Origin: an uncultured Collinsella sp.
GTDB taxonomy: Bacteria; Actinomycetota; Coriobacteriia; Coriobacteriales; Coriobacteriaceae
DNA length: 20,519 bases
NCBI GenBank assembly: GCA_900550415.1
Contig: URSO01000043.1
Location: forward strand, 1 to 20,519
Direction of reading: 5' to 3'
Below, piece after piece: positions 1 to 7,932 of this stretch. The position numbers and the translations under genes were made by a program. The first letter of the stretch is position 1, and every line of letters begins with the position of its first letter. The notes beneath the pieces were generated by a model, which was not told where the DNA came from, did no database searches, and saw only the letters and a list, made by a program, of their open reading frames with translations.

Positions 1-117
1 GCCGAGCTTGATGTTGAGGGGCTCGCCCTTCTCAAGCTTCTTGCGAAGGTCGGCCTCGGGGACGATCTTCGCGGCGCCCGAGGTGATGATACGCATTTGC
101 TCGTCAACAGACAGCAT
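1..117 (-). CDS. tyrS: Tyrosyl-tRNA synthetase, N-terminal 39 residues (cut by window edge)
   Basis: Cytoplasmic enzyme that charges tRNA-Tyr with tyrosine. Only the first 39 residues are inside the window. They begin MLSVDEQMRII and continue with the IVPEADLRKKLEKG-type helix and NIKLG, which in bacterial TyrS leads directly into the Rossmann-fold catalytic domain. The ATG at 117 follows an AAGGAGGA ribosome binding site at about 124-131. An in-frame ATG 24 bases upstream would place that site inside the coding sequence, so the inner ATG is preferred. The gene follows the U32 gene on the same strand after a 97-base gap that holds a small hairpin region. The identification rests on a short segment, but this N-terminus is characteristic. 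Confidence 0.85.
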   Translation of the reverse strand, partial: MLSVDEQMRIITSGAAKIVPEADLRKKLEKGEPLNIKLG

Positions 118-138
118 TGGGTATCCTCCTTTTGCCAT

Positions 139-165
139 AGCACCCTCACCGGATACGGCGGTGCT
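139..165 (-). promoter_or_regulatory. Competing hairpins in the tyrS leader
   Basis: AGCACC (139-144) pairs with GGTGCT (160-165), while CACCG (147-151) can pair with CGGTG (159-163). The two stems share bases and so exclude each other. They end 8 bases before the tyrS Shine-Dalgarno sequence on the minus strand. There is no T-run and no recognisable T-box. A role in tyrS expression is a guess from position only. Confidence 0.25.
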
Positions 166-214
166 GGAAGTTCATAAACTCTCTTATGATAACCAAAACG
201 GCGCGGCCGAACAC

Positions 215-2191
215 CTACGACAGGAAAATCCTCGTCCTGCCGCACGCATCAACGGCGACCGGCAGGCGCATGCCGTCGCGCTCGACCAAATATCGTGTTT
301 GCTGACGGCGCGAGCAGTCACGGCAACGGATCTGCCCCGTTGCATCCGTGGCGCAGGCGCCCTCGGCAGTCAGCAAGCAGTGCTCGCACACCATGAGCTC
401 GGGACGGTCGGCATCGACAGGCCCCAAGACACCGGGACAAGCGGCAAGCTCGGCAACACGCTCGGCATCATTGCCGAACAACTCGGCCGACAAGTACACC
501 CGCCCCGCCCCGAGTCCGCGCAGCCAGGTAAGCGTGACCCGATTCGCGCAGAACACCGGCGCCGCCACGTCAAACGCCACGCCCAGCTCACGCGCCATCG
601 CCACCTGTCCCAGGTTGCGGCAGACGACGCGCCCGGCACGCTGCATCAGCGAGCGGGTCCGGTCAGCGTCACCCGTGCGGCACACTTCGTCGAGCACCAC
701 CGTTGTATCGGACAGATCTCGCTCATCGCGCGGACCCACATCCATCAGCTCCCAAGCAAAGACCATACGAGCAAAATCCTCGCGCTTTGCCGGCCCCGCC
801 GACCCCGCCAACTCCGTCGACGCACCGCCATCCACCGCAGCGTCCTCAAAGGGCAGCACCTCAACGGCACGCGCAACGGGCGCAATCGCATCCGCCTCGG
901 CCCGCATGCGCTCCAACACCGCCGCCGTCTGATCCAACACGCCGGCGCTGCGAATCAGATAGACCTCGCAGCCCGCGTCCACCTTACGTTTGCAATGCAC
1001 AACGATGCGCTCTCCCGCAGCGGCATCCACGGGGCAAGGCACCTGTGGCCAGCGCTTGGGCACATCGGGACGCGCGTCGGCACCCGGGTAAAATCGGATT
1101 TCGAGCGTATCGCCCGCCGCCACGGCGGCATCAAGCTCAACCGTCACCTCTTCGTGGCCCACAGCGACCAAGCGCCCCACGCGCACGCCCTGGTTAATTG
1201 CACGCTCAAAGCTCATCAGCTCGGCACCCGAACGCCCTCGCAGGTACGCATCGGTAAACCCACGGTTAAACGACCTTCCCAGCTCGCGCTCAAGCTCTTC
1301 CACGGCACCGGGGTCCCACGCGCCGTCGCGCAGCATATCGAGCGCCCGGCGCCAAACCCGCACCACGTTGAATACGTAATCGGGATTCTTCATGCGTCCC
1401 TCGATCTTGAGCGATGCCACGCCGGCGGCAACAAGCTCGGGCAGGTGCGCGATACCCAGATAGTCACGCGGACAAAGCAGGCGGTCTCCCTCGACGGCAA
1501 CAACACTCTGCCCCGCCTCGTCCACTAGGTCGTACGCCAGACGGCACGGCTGCGTGCAGTCGCCGCGCATCGCCGAGCGCCCACGCCGCAGGGCCGAGAA
1601 CTCGCACGCCCCCGAATAGCCGATGCAAATCGCACCGTGGCAGAATACCTCGATGGGCACGCCCGTGGCACATAGCGCCGCAATCTCGTCGACCGTCAGC
1701 TCGCGTGCCGTCGTCACGCGCTCGACCCCCAGCTCATCGGCGGCAAGCCGCACGGCACCCTCGCTATGAGCGCCCGCCTGCGTGGACAGGTGAATCTCGA
1801 CCCCGGGAATCGCCGCGCGCAGCGCGCAGGCCAACCCGGCATCGGCGACAATCAGAGCATCGGCGCCCAGCTCCAGTGCATGAGCTCCCAACGCCACCGC
1901 GTCGGACAACTCATCGTCAAACACGAACACGTTGAGCGTTACGTACACACGCACGCCATGGGCATGCGCCACGGCGCAGCCGCGCGCAAACTCGTTATCC
2001 GTAAAGCCATGGGCGCTCACACGGGCGTTAAAGCCGCCCAACCCCGCATAGATGGCATCGGCACCCGCGGCGATGGCCGCAAGCATCTGGTCGAGTCCGC
2101 CCGCCGGCGCCAGCAGCTCGGGCAGCGCCGCACCGGCAGCATCCAATCCAGTCTCGTATTGTCCGCTCGGCCCCATCGTCCGAATCGCCAT
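215..2191 (-). CDS. U32 family peptidase / RNA hydroxylase-type protein
   Basis: About 658 residues. The N-terminal TIM-barrel-like domain starts at PELLAPAGG (residue 24). The U32 signature (EVFCHGAICIGYSGACEFS) lies at 181-199, followed by C212 and C216 and the conserved SLKIEGRMKNPDYV block. Members of this family include collagenase-like proteins and TrhP/RlhA, which hydroxylate tRNA or 23S rRNA; the substrate here cannot be told from sequence. The C-terminal part carries paired cysteines (C602, C605, C623, C626), suggesting a metal or Fe-S site. The frame opens earlier at 2218, but AAGGAG sits about 7 bases before the ATG at 2191, so that start is chosen. It is divergent from the penicillin-binding protein gene and upstream of tyrS. 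Family assignment is secure; function is not. Confidence 0.85.
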   Translation of the reverse strand: MAIRTMGPSGQYETGLDAAGAALPELLAPAGGLDQMLAAIAAGADAIYAGLGGFNARVSAHGFTDNEFARGCAVAHAHGVRVYVTLNVFVFDDELSDAVALGAHALELGADALIVADAGLACALRAAIPGVEIHLSTQAGAHSEGAVRLAADELGVERVTTARELTVDEIAALCATGVPIEVFCHGAICIGYSGACEFSALRRGRSAMRGDCTQPCRLAYDLVDEAGQSVVAVEGDRLLCPRDYLGIAHLPELVAAGVASLKIEGRMKNPDYVFNVVRVWRRALDMLRDGAWDPGAVEELERELGRSFNRGFTDAYLRGRSGAELMSFERAINQGVRVGRLVAVGHEEVTVELDAAVAAGDTLEIRFYPGADARPDVPKRWPQVPCPVDAAAGERIVVHCKRKVDAGCEVYLIRSAGVLDQTAAVLERMRAEADAIAPVARAVEVLPFEDAAVDGGASTELAGSAGPAKREDFARMVFAWELMDVGPRDERDLSDTTVVLDEVCRTGDADRTRSLMQRAGRVVCRNLGQVAMARELGVAFDVAAPVFCANRVTLTWLRGLGAGRVYLSAELFGNDAERVAELAACPGVLGPVDADRPELMVCEHCLLTAEGACATDATGQIRCRDCSRRQQTRYLVERDGMRLPVAVDACGRTRIFLS

Positions 2192-2353
2192 CGACAAACT
2201 CCTTACCAAGGTATGCATTCACTCTGAAAAATGCCGTCTTCCAGCATACACGAGGCCTCGCGCGCCCCGTTTGGTTTATCGTGTAATAACTTATGTCCAT
2301 CCTGCCCCGACGGCACATCCACCGTCCGGCACGACATACCTGGAGGTCAATAT

Positions 2354-4546
2354 ATGGGTCCTCGCCAACGACAGGGACGCAGCCGTTCAAAGACGCATGC
2401 TCTGCCCATAATCCTGCTCTCGTTTTTGGGCTTTCTGCTGATTGCGGGCGTGGCATTTGGCATCGGCATGGTCGGCAACGTCAACCGCTGGCTGTCCGAT
2501 CTGCCCGACTACACCGACGCCAACGCGTATCTGGTGAGCGAGCCCACCGAGATCGTCGACTGCAACGGCAACAAGATCGCGAGCTTCTACACGCAAAACC
2601 GCAAGTCTATCACCAAGGACGAGGTCTCCCCCTACGTGCTGCAGGGCACCGTTGACGTCGAGGACGAGCGCTTCTACGAGCACGGCGGTATCGACCTGTG
2701 GGGTATCGCGCGTGCTGCGGTGGCAACCCTCGGCGGCGGGCACGAAGGCGCCTCGACTATCACCCAGCAGCTGGTGCGCAACACCATCCTGCAGGAGGAG
2801 CAGTTCGACTCGACCATCGAGCGTAAGGTGCGCGAGGCCTACATCGCCGTCAAGATGGAGGATATGTACTCCAAAGACGAGATCCTCACGATGTACCTCA
2901 ACACCATCTATTACGGCCACGGCGCCTACGGTATCGAGGCCGCCGCCGAGACCTACCTATCCAAGAGCGCCGCCGACCTCACCCTGAGCGAGGCCGCGCT
3001 GTTGATCGGCCTTCCCAACTCGCCCTCGCAGTACGACCCCACGGTCAACCCCGACCTGGCGCTGTCCCGTCGCAACAAGGTCCTCGACAACATGTTGCGC
3101 CTGGGCCACATCACCCAGGAGGAGCACGATGCCGCACAGGCCGAACCCATCACCCTCAATGTGACCGAAATCTCGGGCAGCGGCGTCGACGTATACTCGC
3201 AGCCCTACTTTGTCTCCTACGTCAAGCAGCTGCTGGAGCAGGAGTTCTCGACCGACGTGCTCTTTAAGGGCGGCCTGACCGTCAAGACCACCATCGACCC
3301 CACGATGCAGCAGGTGGCAGAGAATGCCGTCCGCGAGCAGCTCGACACGCTCTCGCTTGACGGCTTGGACATGGGCATGGTCGTCGTCGACCCCAAGACC
3401 GGCTACATCAAGTGCATGGTGGGCGGCTACGACTACAACGCCGACGAGAACCACGTAAACCATGCCACGGCCAAGCGTCCCGTCGGCTCCACCTTTAAGG
3501 CCTTTACGCTGGCAACTGCCATCCAAAACGGCATGAACCCCAACGTCACCCTCAACTGCAACTCGCCGCTCAAGGCCAAGGGCACCACGACCGAGGTCCA
3601 AAATTACGCCAACCAGAGCTACGGCAACATCACGCTTAAGCAGGCGACGGCATACTCCTCCAACACCGGCTACATCCAGGTGGCGGAAGCCGTCGGCAAC
3701 AGCAAGATCATCTCGCTCGTCAAAAAGCTCGGCATCGACCCCGCCAAGGACAACATCGAGGACGTTCCCGTCATGACCCTCGGCACCGGCTCGATCTCCC
3801 CGCTCGAGATGGCCGCCGCCTACGCGATGTTTGCCAACGGCGGCTACTATCGCCAGCCGATCGCCATCACCGAGATTGACTCTCGTACCGGTTCGGTGCT
3901 GTACCAGCACACCGACAATCCCTCACAGGTGCTTACCGAGGGCGAGGCCGCCGCGGTCACCGATGTTCTGTCCGGCGTCATGAAGGGCAGCGGTACGGGT
4001 GCTGCCGGCGCCCTGAGTGTCAACCAGCCCTATGCCGGCAAGACGGGCACCACCGACAACACCACCAACCTGTGGTTCTGCGGCTATACCCCGCAGCTGG
4101 CGTGCGCCCTGTGGACCGGCTATTCCGCGGGCGAGATCCCCATCCAAAAGTACGGCACGGACCTGCTGGGCGACAGCACCAACCTGCCTGTCTTTAAGCG
4201 GTTTATGAACACCGTTCTGACCGGTACCGAGCGCGAGGAGTTTGCGACCGGAACGGCGCCCACCTACAAGAACAACAGCGTCTGGAAGTTCTACGGCACC
4301 AACAACACCAAGAAGACGGAGAACGACGACAAGGACGAGAACGAGGACGAAGAGGAAACCACCACAACGACGACCACGACGACCACGACCACCGAGACCA
4401 CGGGCGGTGACACCACCGGCGGCACCGGTACGACCGGTGGCTCGACGGGCGGCTCCACTGGTGGTTCGACCGGCGGCGATGGCGGCACGCCTACGCCTAC
4501 GCCCACTCCCGACCCCTCGCCCACGCCTGACGATACGGTCGGCTAA
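2354..4546 (+). CDS. Class A penicillin-binding protein (bifunctional transglycosylase/transpeptidase)
   Basis: 730 residues. Membrane-anchored enzyme that polymerises lipid II glycan strands and cross-links peptidoglycan outside the cell. Order of parts: basic cytoplasmic tail, one membrane segment (about 18-42), GT51 domain with catalytic Glu in VEDERFYEH (E103) and the STITQQL motif (134-140), then the transpeptidase domain with STFK (379-382, catalytic Ser), SSN (435-437) and KTGT (563-566). All catalytic motifs are intact. After about residue 655 comes an acidic Asp/Glu/Lys stretch, a run of 12 threonines (669-680), Gly-Gly-Ser/Thr repeats and a Pro-Thr tail, typical of a wall-spanning linker. 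The frame opens at 2231, but GGAGG at 2342-2346 marks the ATG at 2354. It is a single-gene unit ended by the terminator at 4571-4607. Confidence 0.95.
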   Translation: MGPRQRQGRSRSKTHALPIILLSFLGFLLIAGVAFGIGMVGNVNRWLSDLPDYTDANAYLVSEPTEIVDCNGNKIASFYTQNRKSITKDEVSPYVLQGTVDVEDERFYEHGGIDLWGIARAAVATLGGGHEGASTITQQLVRNTILQEEQFDSTIERKVREAYIAVKMEDMYSKDEILTMYLNTIYYGHGAYGIEAAAETYLSKSAADLTLSEAALLIGLPNSPSQYDPTVNPDLALSRRNKVLDNMLRLGHITQEEHDAAQAEPITLNVTEISGSGVDVYSQPYFVSYVKQLLEQEFSTDVLFKGGLTVKTTIDPTMQQVAENAVREQLDTLSLDGLDMGMVVVDPKTGYIKCMVGGYDYNADENHVNHATAKRPVGSTFKAFTLATAIQNGMNPNVTLNCNSPLKAKGTTTEVQNYANQSYGNITLKQATAYSSNTGYIQVAEAVGNSKIISLVKKLGIDPAKDNIEDVPVMTLGTGSISPLEMAAAYAMFANGGYYRQPIAITEIDSRTGSVLYQHTDNPSQVLTEGEAAAVTDVLSGVMKGSGTGAAGALSVNQPYAGKTGTTDNTTNLWFCGYTPQLACALWTGYSAGEIPIQKYGTDLLGDSTNLPVFKRFMNTVLTGTEREEFATGTAPTYKNNSVWKFYGTNNTKKTENDDKDENEDEEETTTTTTTTTTTTETTGGDTTGGTGTTGGSTGGSTGGSTGGDGGTPTPTPTPDPSPTPDDTVG

Positions 4547-4570
4547 GAAGTACGCGACTAAAGCCAACAA

Positions 4571-4607
4571 GGCCCCGAGCAGCTTATTGAACTGCTCGGG
4601 GCCTTTT
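4571..4607 (+). terminator. Rho-independent terminator of the penicillin-binding protein gene
   Basis: A perfect 12-bp stem (GGCCCCGAGCAG with its complement at 4592-4603) closes a 9-base loop and is followed by TTTT. It begins 24 bases after the stop codon. Confidence 0.93.
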
Positions 4608-4645
4608 AGTTTGAAGCGACCTGGTGGGCGGTCTTTATACCGGCA

Positions 4646-4681
4646 AACAAAAAGGGGTACCGACCAACGTCGATGCCCCTT
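4646..4681 (-). terminator. Rho-independent terminator of argR
   Basis: On the minus strand AAGGGG pairs with CCCCTT (4652-4681), with an inner CGAC/GTCG stem, followed by a T-rich run (TTTTTGTTT). It lies about 50 bases after the argR stop. With the plus-strand terminator at 4571 it insulates two convergent genes. Confidence 0.85.
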
Positions 4682-4730
4682 ACAAGCCACTATGTCAGCG
4701 CACACAATGCCGAACGCACGACCCGCACAC

Positions 4731-5168
4731 CTACTTGCGAGAATTGCTCAACTTATTGATCAGCGCCTCGAGACGCTCGCCGTCCTCGGCCGTCTGGGCA
4801 ATAACCAAAATCGTATCGTTGCCGGCAAGCGAGCCAAGCACATCGGGTAACTCTGCCGCATCAACGGCGGCGGCGATGCCGGAAGCCGTGCCAGGCTGAG
4901 CCTTGATCATAACCAGATTATCAGTACGCAGAACGCCCGTTACGAGCTCGGAAACCATACGCTGCAGGTGCAGGTCCTCTGCCAGAACATAGATGCCCTC
5001 AGGGAGCTTACGCAGCCCCATATCGGCAATATCGCGAGAGACAGTCGCCTGCGTGCAATCAAAGCCCATAGCACGGAGCTCATCGACCAGCACGCGCTGC
5101 GTGCGGACATCCTTATTGCGCACAATATCTCTAATGGCATCCTGGCGCCCATTGCGTTTTTTAGCCAT
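4731..5168 (-). CDS. argR: Arginine repressor, ArgR/AhrC family
   Basis: 145 residues, the usual family length. The N-terminal winged helix-turn-helix (about 1-70) has the recognition motif ATVSRD at 41-46. The C-terminal hexamerisation and arginine-binding domain (about 75-145) has the GTASGIAAAVD motif at 93-103 and AGNDTI at 115-120. In characterised ArgR proteins the last motif is usually GDDT, with the first Asp contacting arginine; here it is Asn, which is worth checking. It is expected to regulate arginine metabolism genes, none of which are in the window. The start at 5168 is chosen because a GAGAGG-type ribosome binding site precedes it; the longer frame to 5201 adds 11 unconserved residues. 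It is transcribed alone and has dyad sequences upstream. Confidence 0.93.
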   Translation of the reverse strand: MAKKRNGRQDAIRDIVRNKDVRTQRVLVDELRAMGFDCTQATVSRDIADMGLRKLPEGIYVLAEDLHLQRMVSELVTGVLRTDNLVMIKAQPGTASGIAAAVDAAELPDVLGSLAGNDTILVIAQTAEDGERLEALINKLSNSRK

Positions 5169-5202
5169 ACAAACCCTCTCTCCAAAAGATGGCGGAGACA
5201 AT

Positions 5203-5294
5203 CAATCAGTGATTGAATAGTTTAACGCTATTTGAAGGCTTTTGTGTATAAGAACGCATTTCGAAACAATTCTATGCAAGTTTGTTTCGTAATG
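5203..5294 (-). promoter_or_regulatory. argR upstream region with three dyad symmetries
   Basis: The 132-bp AT-rich gap before argR holds three inverted repeats: a perfect CAATCA-G-TGATTG (5203-5215), AATAG-N7-CTATT (5216-5232), and a larger one, CATTtCGAAACAA with its complement TTGTTTCGtAATG (5257-5294, one mismatch per arm). None is followed by a T-run, so they look like operator sites and not terminators. ArgR proteins commonly regulate their own gene, but I see no clean match to the classical ARG box. A promoter is expected here; a possible -10 (TATACA on the minus strand, near 5250) has no good -35. Confidence 0.4.
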
Positions 5295-5300
5295 AGCCGT

Positions 5301-6341
5301 TTAGGCGGTTTTTGCGCCCGTCCGGTTAAGAAAAGCTGCCAGATGCGCACACATCACGCAACGCGCGGGCTTGGCGCTAGCGATCGGCCCAAACAACAGA
5401 CCGAGCCCCCGATGGTTATCCTTGAGTGCGGCGACCATTTGACGGGTTCGAGGCGCCTCGAGCATATCACGCATGCGGGCGGAACGCTCGATTGACGACA
5501 CCCCATGCGGGCTCAGACACAAATTCTCGATGCAGGCGACCAGTCCGGCAAAGTAGAACTTTTGGCTTGCCAGCTTGAGCCGACCACCGCTATCTGCTTC
5601 CGAGAGTGAGTCCGCAAGCTCGTCGAGCGCTCGAGTGTCATCGGATATCCTGGCATACATGGTGGGATCAAAGGCATCTGTAAGCTTAGGTGCCGCCGCG
5701 TGGAAACAAGCGTCGCCGCAGCCGGACACGAATCGTGCCTGCGAGAGCGCATAAGCCATAAACTCAACCGTACGGTACGCCTTGCCGCGCGACAGGCATG
5801 CCTCAAACAGCGGACGGCTATACATCACGCCGGAGGTCTGAGCGACTAGGCCGCCCAAAATCAACTGGGGCAGCCCAGTCACCATAGAAGACTCGTCTTC
5901 TATGGCAATAGAGGCAGCATCCAAGACGCGCGAATGACGCTCGCGATGCGCATCGTATCGATCGAGCGACACCGAGGGGAGCACAATGTCTGCCGCAGTA
6001 TCGCACGCGATATCGACCATCTTGGAAAGGGCCTGCGGAGCAAACCACTCATCGGCGTTCATAGCGATGATTTGAGAGCCGCGCGAGGCAGCAAAACCGG
6101 CACGAAGACAAGCGCTGTGCTTCGCGTCCTCGACGTCAATCAAATCAATATGGATGTCCCTGTCGGCAGCAACTTGAAGCGAATGGCGCACACCGGGCGC
6201 AGTATCGCGACAGACAACGACAATCTGCAAATCGTAGAGGTCTTGGTTCTGGATACTCTCGAGCGCACGCATCGCATAGCTGGGCGAACCTTCTACCACA
6301 AGGATCACCGAAAGTCGCGGATGCGAGCCACGTCGAACCAA
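5301..6341 (-). CDS. Glycosyltransferase family 2 protein
   Basis: 346 residues. The N-terminal half has the GT-A nucleotide-sugar binding fold: RLSVILVVEG at 9-18, ALESIQNQ, the QIVVVCRDT strand, and NADEW at 95-99 in the position of the metal-binding DxD motif. The C-terminal half is helical and not recognised. It probably transfers a sugar to a surface glycan, but donor and acceptor cannot be told. No membrane segment is evident, so it is likely cytoplasmic or membrane-associated. The start is TTG at 6341, supported by AGAGGA 8 bases upstream; there is no better ATG nearby. It sits alone between truA and argR with no other polysaccharide genes, and a 13-codon ORF ends just before it. Confidence 0.8.
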   Translation of the reverse strand: MVRRGSHPRLSVILVVEGSPSYAMRALESIQNQDLYDLQIVVVCRDTAPGVRHSLQVAADRDIHIDLIDVEDAKHSACLRAGFAASRGSQIIAMNADEWFAPQALSKMVDIACDTAADIVLPSVSLDRYDAHRERHSRVLDAASIAIEDESSMVTGLPQLILGGLVAQTSGVMYSRPLFEACLSRGKAYRTVEFMAYALSQARFVSGCGDACFHAAAPKLTDAFDPTMYARISDDTRALDELADSLSEADSGGRLKLASQKFYFAGLVACIENLCLSPHGVSSIERSARMRDMLEAPRTRQMVAALKDNHRGLGLLFGPIASAKPARCVMCAHLAAFLNRTGAKTA

Positions 6342-6342
6342 A

Positions 6343-6384
6343 TTATCCGTCCTCTCGACAGCAATAAATCAAACCGAGCTTCAT
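6343..6384 (-). CDS. Possible 13-codon leader ORF before the glycosyltransferase
   Basis: The minus strand reads MKLGLIYCCREDG and stops with TAA one base before the TTG start of the glycosyltransferase. A GGGGTG sequence precedes its ATG. The AGAGGA site of the downstream gene lies inside this ORF, so translation of the two could be coupled. It is short enough to have arisen by chance. Confidence 0.25.
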   Translation of the reverse strand: MKLGLIYCCREDG

Positions 6385-6502
6385 GGTACACCCCGGCAAT
6401 AAAAGCAATGAGACACCAGTTGTATTGCACGCCAAGAACAGATGTTGCACACGCGCAGACCACAGACGACAGGTGTCGACGCACGACGCGTCGAACCCTC
6501 CC

Positions 6503-7327
6503 CTAGTCGAGCACGACAAGCTCGGCGGGATCGTAATCCACGCCCATAAACGTAAGGCCGCAGGCAGGAGCCGTAGGGCCCGCAGCGGTACGGTCGCAAG
6601 CATCGATGACCTCGCGCATCCACTCGGGTTCACGGCGATGCATGCCAATCTCAACAAGCGTGCCCACGATCGTACGGACCATCGAATGCAGAAACGCATT
6701 GCCCTCGATGGTGAACGTCAGGATGTCCTCGCCAAACGCAACCTCATGGCCAAATTCGGCACGCATCACGCAGCGATGCGTGGGCTTGCCAACGGCCGAG
6801 GCAACCTTACAAAAGCTTTTAAAGTCCTGCTCGCCCAGCAGCGCGGGGCAGGCAGCAGACATAGCCTCAACATCCAAGGGATAGCGATGCCACCACACGG
6901 CACCGCGGGACAGCACGGGGCGCGCATCTCGATCGGCAATACGGTACGTATACGTACGGGAACGCGCGTCAAAACGCGCAGAAAAGCCTTTACGGGCCTT
7001 GTAGACCTCGTTTATGGCGATATCTTTGGGTAGCAGGGCATCCATGGCCCGCAGCCACCTACGGCGCGTACAAGCGAGCTCAGCGTCCGTTACGGCCACG
7101 CTGATGTACTGAGCCACGGCATGCACGCCGGCATCGGTACGCCCCGCGCACGTCAGATCGATCGGGCGGCGAAGCAGCGTCTCGATGGCTCGACGTAGCT
7201 CACCCGCAACCGTCGTCTGTCCCGGCTGCTCGGCAAATCCGCTATACGACGAGCCATCATAGGCCACGCGAAATACGAGCGTGGCGTCAAGCTCGGAAAT
7301 CGAATTGAAATCAGACGGCGCGGTCAT
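6503..7327 (-). CDS. truA: tRNA pseudouridine(38-40) synthase
   Basis: 274 residues. Converts uridines 38-40 in the anticodon stem of tRNAs to pseudouridine. The catalytic aspartate is D65 in the conserved AGRTDAGVHA motif. Other family marks are the FRVAYDGSSYSGFAEQPG start, FSARFDARSRTYTYRI, FKSFCK and the NAFLHSMVRTIVGTLVEIG block near the C-terminus. The frame could begin at a TTG at 7342, but the ATG at 7327 has GGGAG 5-6 bases upstream. It lies downstream of rplQ, as in many bacteria. Only 35 bases separate its start from the rplQ terminator, so either a compact promoter or read-through must supply it. Confidence 0.95.
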   Translation of the reverse strand: MTAPSDFNSISELDATLVFRVAYDGSSYSGFAEQPGQTTVAGELRRAIETLLRRPIDLTCAGRTDAGVHAVAQYISVAVTDAELACTRRRWLRAMDALLPKDIAINEVYKARKGFSARFDARSRTYTYRIADRDARPVLSRGAVWWHRYPLDVEAMSAACPALLGEQDFKSFCKVASAVGKPTHRCVMRAEFGHEVAFGEDILTFTIEGNAFLHSMVRTIVGTLVEIGMHRREPEWMREVIDACDRTAAGPTAPACGLTFMGVDYDPAELVVLD

Positions 7328-7362
7328 GGGCGCTCCCAACAAACAATCAACGGTATCGCGAC

Positions 7363-7393
7363 AAAAAAAGAGGGGTACGCGAACGTACCCCTC
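7363..7393 (-). terminator. Terminator of the ribosomal/rpoA operon after rplQ
   Basis: On the minus strand GAGGGGTACG-TTCG-CGTACCCCTC forms a perfect 10-bp stem with a UUCG tetraloop, followed by TTTTTTT. It lies 27 bases past the rplQ stop. Confidence 0.95.
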
Positions 7394-7419
7394 GAATATA
7401 GCCTATGCAGACGGATTGT

Positions 7420-7902
7420 CTACTCAGCGGTCTCCTCAGCAGGAGCCTCCTCGGCAGCAGTCTCCTCGACAGCCTCGACCTTCTTGGGAGCAGCGGCCTT
7501 CTTGGGGGCCGGAGCAGCCTTCTTGGCCTTAGGCGTGCAAGGCTCGGTGACGAGCTCCATGATAACGATGGGAGCGTTATCGCCCTTACGATTACCGAGC
7601 TTCATGATGCGGGTGTAACCGCCGTTGCGGTCCTGCCACATGCCCTGAGCAGCCTTGTCGAAGATCTCGGCAACGAGCTGCTTATCGCCGAGCTTGGCGA
7701 TAGCCAGACGACGAGAGTGCAGGTCGCCCTTCTTGGCCCAGGTGATGATCGGATCGACGACCGAACGCAGCGCCTTAGCGCGGGTCTCGGTGGTCTTGAT
7801 GCGGTCGTTCTCGAAGAGGGCCTTAGCAAGGCTCTTCTTCATGGCCTTGGTGTGGCTCGCATCGGTGCCGAGCTTCAGGCCCTTCTTAACGTTGTGACGC
7901 AT
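7420..7902 (-). CDS. rplQ: Ribosomal protein L17
   Basis: 160 residues; large-subunit protein near the peptide exit tunnel. The conserved core (about 1-118) begins MRHNVKKGLKLGTDASHTKAM and contains TTETRAKALR and NGGYTRIMKLGNRKGDNAPI. After it comes a 40-residue low-complexity tail, first Lys/Ala/Pro-rich and then strongly acidic (ending EEAPAEETAE). The tail is not part of the classical L17 core, though similar extensions occur in actinobacterial L17. GAGGAG precedes the ATG by 10 bases. It is the last gene of the operon, 30 bases after rpoA and before a strong terminator. Confidence 0.97.
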   Translation of the reverse strand: MRHNVKKGLKLGTDASHTKAMKKSLAKALFENDRIKTTETRAKALRSVVDPIITWAKKGDLHSRRLAIAKLGDKQLVAEIFDKAAQGMWQDRNGGYTRIMKLGNRKGDNAPIVIMELVTEPCTPKAKKAAPAPKKAAAPKKVEAVEETAAEEAPAEETAE

Positions 7903-7932
7903 GGTCTAGTTTCTCCTCAAATATGCGAAGCA

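Noticed and set aside
122..214. T-box riboswitch before tyrS
   Set aside because: The gap is only 97 bases and shows no T-box sequence, specifier stem or terminator.
8..1528. 506-codon plus-strand frame opposite the U32 gene
   Set aside because: It is antisense to a gene with clear U32 motifs and a good ribosome binding site; its translation is rich in Arg, His and Pro, as expected of a shadow frame in GC-rich DNA.
4335..4520. Repetitive ACC/ACG and GGC units considered as a CRISPR or tandem-repeat locus
   Set aside because: The units are short, unspaced codon repeats that keep the reading frame of the penicillin-binding protein tail.
6476..6494. TCGACG/CGTCGA stem after truA considered as a terminator
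   Set aside because: The stem is only 6 bp and no T-run follows on the minus strand.
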